Part shown: positions 6,178 through 7,699 of the stretch, in pieces
Position numbering within the stretch: the stretch's first letter is position 1
How the letters are laid out: each line of letters starts with the position of its first letter
Assembly (NCBI GenBank): GCA_035946955.1
Contig: DASYYE010000239.1
Location: forward strand, 1-7,699
Length of the DNA: 7,699 bases
Reading direction: 5' to 3'
DNA from: DASYYE01 sp035946955
GTDB taxonomy: Bacteria; Actinomycetota; Actinomycetes; Streptosporangiales; Streptosporangiaceae
Notes under the pieces: generated by a model
The model's database searches: none
What the model saw: the letters and a program-made list of their open reading frames with translations, nothing else
What the model was told of the DNA's origin: nothing
Program-made: the position numbers and the translations under genes

Positions 6178-7699
6178 GCGCTGAGGCACCCGGACGTGAC
6201 AACGGCGAACGTGCCCGCTGGCGTGTCATGTACAGCTATGTGCGGCCGCACCGCGTGGCGCTACTGACTGGTGGGTTGCTGAGCCTGGTCACCGGTGCGA
6301 CTGGCTTGGCCCTGCCGTTGGTCGTCCGGGCGCTCATCAGTGACCTGGGCCATCACCGGTCGGTGACGGTGCTGCTGATGCTGATGACCGCCCTGGTCGT
6401 GGCCAATGCCGCGATCGGCGCGCTTGGCAGCTACGTGCTGCGGCGCACCGCGGAGTCGGTGGTGCTGGCTGCGCGGCGACGGCTCGTGGACCGGCTGCTG
6501 GGGCTGACGATCGGTGGGCTGGACCGGGCAGAGCCTGGTGACCTGATGTCCCGCGTCACCGCCGACACCACGTTGCTGCGCGATGTCACCACCGACGCGC
6601 TGGTGGGGGTGGCCACCGGCAGCCTCACCCTGGTCGCGACGCTGGTGCTGATGAGCCTGATGGACCTGGTGCTGTTCGGCGTCACCATGGCGGTGTTCAG
6701 CCTGGCGGCGCTGGTGATCGGGGTTGTGGTGCCGAGGATCGGCCGGGCGGCCCGCCAGGCCCAGGACAGTGTGGGCGTGATGGGCGCGGCACTGGAACGG
6801 ATGCTCGGCGCGTTCCGGACCGTCAAGGCATCCGGCGCCGAGCAGCGGGAGGGGCAACGTATCCACACCGCTGCCCGGGAGGCGTGGCGGGCTGACATCC
6901 GGGCCGCCAAATGGCAGGCGGTGGCGGGCAACACCGCGGGCCTGTCCATCCAGTGCGCGTTCATCGCGGTGCTCGCCACCGGCGGTGCCCGGGTCGCGTC
7001 CGGGGCCATTGGCGTGGGCACGCTGGTCGCGTTCCTGCTGTACGTGTACTACCTGATGTCACCCATCCAGCAACTGGTCGGTGCCGCCAGCGAGTACCAG
7101 GTAGGTGCCGCGGCGGTGGCCAGGATCCAGGAGGCCGAAGAACTGCCGGTCGAACCCGCTGCCCCGCCCACGAGTGGACGCGGCGCAGGCGGCAGCCCGG
7201 CGGCGATCGCATTCGAGCAGGTGCGCTTCAGGTACCGTCCCGAGCTGCCCGAGGTCCACCACGGCGTCAGCTTCTCCATCACGCCCTGCGGGATGACGGC
7301 CTTTGTCGGCCCGTCGGGCGCGGGCAAGACCACCGTGTTCTCGCTGATCGAGCGCTTCTACGAACCCAGTGCCGGACGGATCCTGTTCGACGGCCGGGAT
7401 CTGCGGGATTGGGCTATCCCGGAGTTGCGCGCGGCGATTGGTTATGTGGAGCAGGACGCCCCTGTGCTGTCCGGCAGCCTGCGGGAGAACCTCGTCCTCG
7501 GTGCTCCGGACGCGACAGATGCGGAACTCGCTGAGGTGCTGCGGATCACCAGGCTCACCAACCTGGTGGCCCACCTGCCTGAGGGGCTGGAAACGGCGGT
7601 GGGGCACCGCGGCACGAGGCTGTCCGGTGGCGAGCGCCAGCGGGTGGCCATCGCGCGTGCCCTGCTGCGCCGCCCGCGGCTGCTGCTGCTGGACGAGGC
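6174..7699 (+). CDS. Type I ABC exporter half-transporter (TMD-NBD fusion), 3' end cut by window
   Basis: Inner-membrane exporter of the MsbA/ABCB/lipid-drug type; 508 full residues are in the window and the frame runs off the right edge without a stop. Six hydrophobic helices are seen at about 27-50, 64-90, 143-163, 165-187, 250-272 and 280-300, with the cytoplasmic coupling loop PGDLMSRVTADTTLLRDV (121-138). The ATPase follows: A-loop Tyr354 (RFRYRPELP), Walker A GPSGAGKTT (379-387), Q-loop Gln427 (YVEQDAP), signature LSGGERQRVAIARALL (483-498) and Walker B LLLLDE (503-508), where the sequence ends. The visible motifs are consensus, so this half should hydrolyse ATP. The switch histidine is outside the window. 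Full length would be near 580-600 aa. GTG6174 is chosen from the GTGA overlap and the start of a plausible N-terminus; GTG6165, GTG6168 and ATG6228 are alternatives, and only weak G-rich sequence precedes. It acts as a homodimer or with a second half encoded downstream. Confidence 0.92.
   Translation, partial: MSAEAPGRDNGERARWRVMYSYVRPHRVALLTGGLLSLVTGATGLALPLVVRALISDLGHHRSVTVLLMLMTALVVANAAIGALGSYVLRRTAESVVLAARRRLVDRLLGLTIGGLDRAEPGDLMSRVTADTTLLRDVTTDALVGVATGSLTLVATLVLMSLMDLVLFGVTMAVFSLAALVIGVVVPRIGRAARQAQDSVGVMGAALERMLGAFRTVKASGAEQREGQRIHTAAREAWRADIRAAKWQAVAGNTAGLSIQCAFIAVLATGGARVASGAIGVGTLVAFLLYVYYLMSPIQQLVGAASEYQVGAAAVARIQEAEELPVEPAAPPTSGRGAGGSPAAIAFEQVRFRYRPELPEVHHGVSFSITPCGMTAFVGPSGAGKTTVFSLIERFYEPSAGRILFDGRDLRDWAIPELRAAIGYVEQDAPVLSGSLRENLVLGAPDATDAELAEVLRITRLTNLVAHLPEGLETAVGHRGTRLSGGERQRVAIARALLRRPRLLLLDE

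Noticed and set aside
5939..6251. Two overlapping minus-strand frames of 94-96 aa before the exporter
   Set aside because: No ribosome binding site, no recognisable family, and both run into the start of a confident plus-strand gene.
1..7699. CRISPR array, insertion sequence, rRNA or tRNA gene
   Set aside because: No spaced identical repeats of CRISPR type, no transposase frame with terminal inverted repeats, and no conserved RNA signature was seen on either strand.

Overview
The window is very GC-rich, uses GTG starts and has strong G/C bias at third codon positions. Together with the protein families present, this indicates an actinomycete (Streptomyces-like or a related filamentous genus; I cannot assign a genus). 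The content fits the regulatory and export edge of a specialised-metabolite locus, but no biosynthetic enzyme lies inside the window, so that is inference.

Layout. 1-149: leader region of the first gene, with a perfect 9-bp hairpin at the very edge, three copies of a 9-mer at exact 23-bp spacing, and a nested hairpin just before the ribosome binding site. 150-3653 (+): one large SARP/AfsR-type regulator of 1167 aa with an OmpR-like DNA-binding domain, a BTAD domain, an NB-ARC-like ATPase and a helical-repeat C-terminus. 3684-4490 and 4487-5470 (both -): a two-gene DrrB/DrrA-type ABC exporter, convergent with the regulator and overlapping by 4 bp (GTGA). 5471-6173: about 700 bp with no confident gene. 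It holds an 11-bp-phased heptad repeat cluster upstream of the drrA-like gene, a small two-helix membrane-protein ORF that looks truncated or decayed, and a short Trp-rich leader ORF. 6174-7699 (+): a type I ABC half-exporter (six TM helices plus nucleotide-binding domain), cut by the window end inside Walker B. It has no stop codon in the window, so an ORF caller that requires one would miss it.

How the parts may work together. SARP regulators typically bind heptamer direct repeats spaced by 4 bp (an 11-bp period) near the -35 region. The DrrA/DrrB pair has this geometry upstream of it: CTGCCAG-type heptads at 5515, 5537, 5548, 5570 and 5581, with GTCAC-type heptads at 5559 and 5592, together a 33-bp tandem repeat. 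The simplest model is that the large SARP, perhaps gated by ATP or a ligand through its NB-ARC and helical-repeat part, activates the drug exporter next to it. This link is the most interesting hypothesis in the window. It rests on spacing and position, not on a match to a known SARP consensus.
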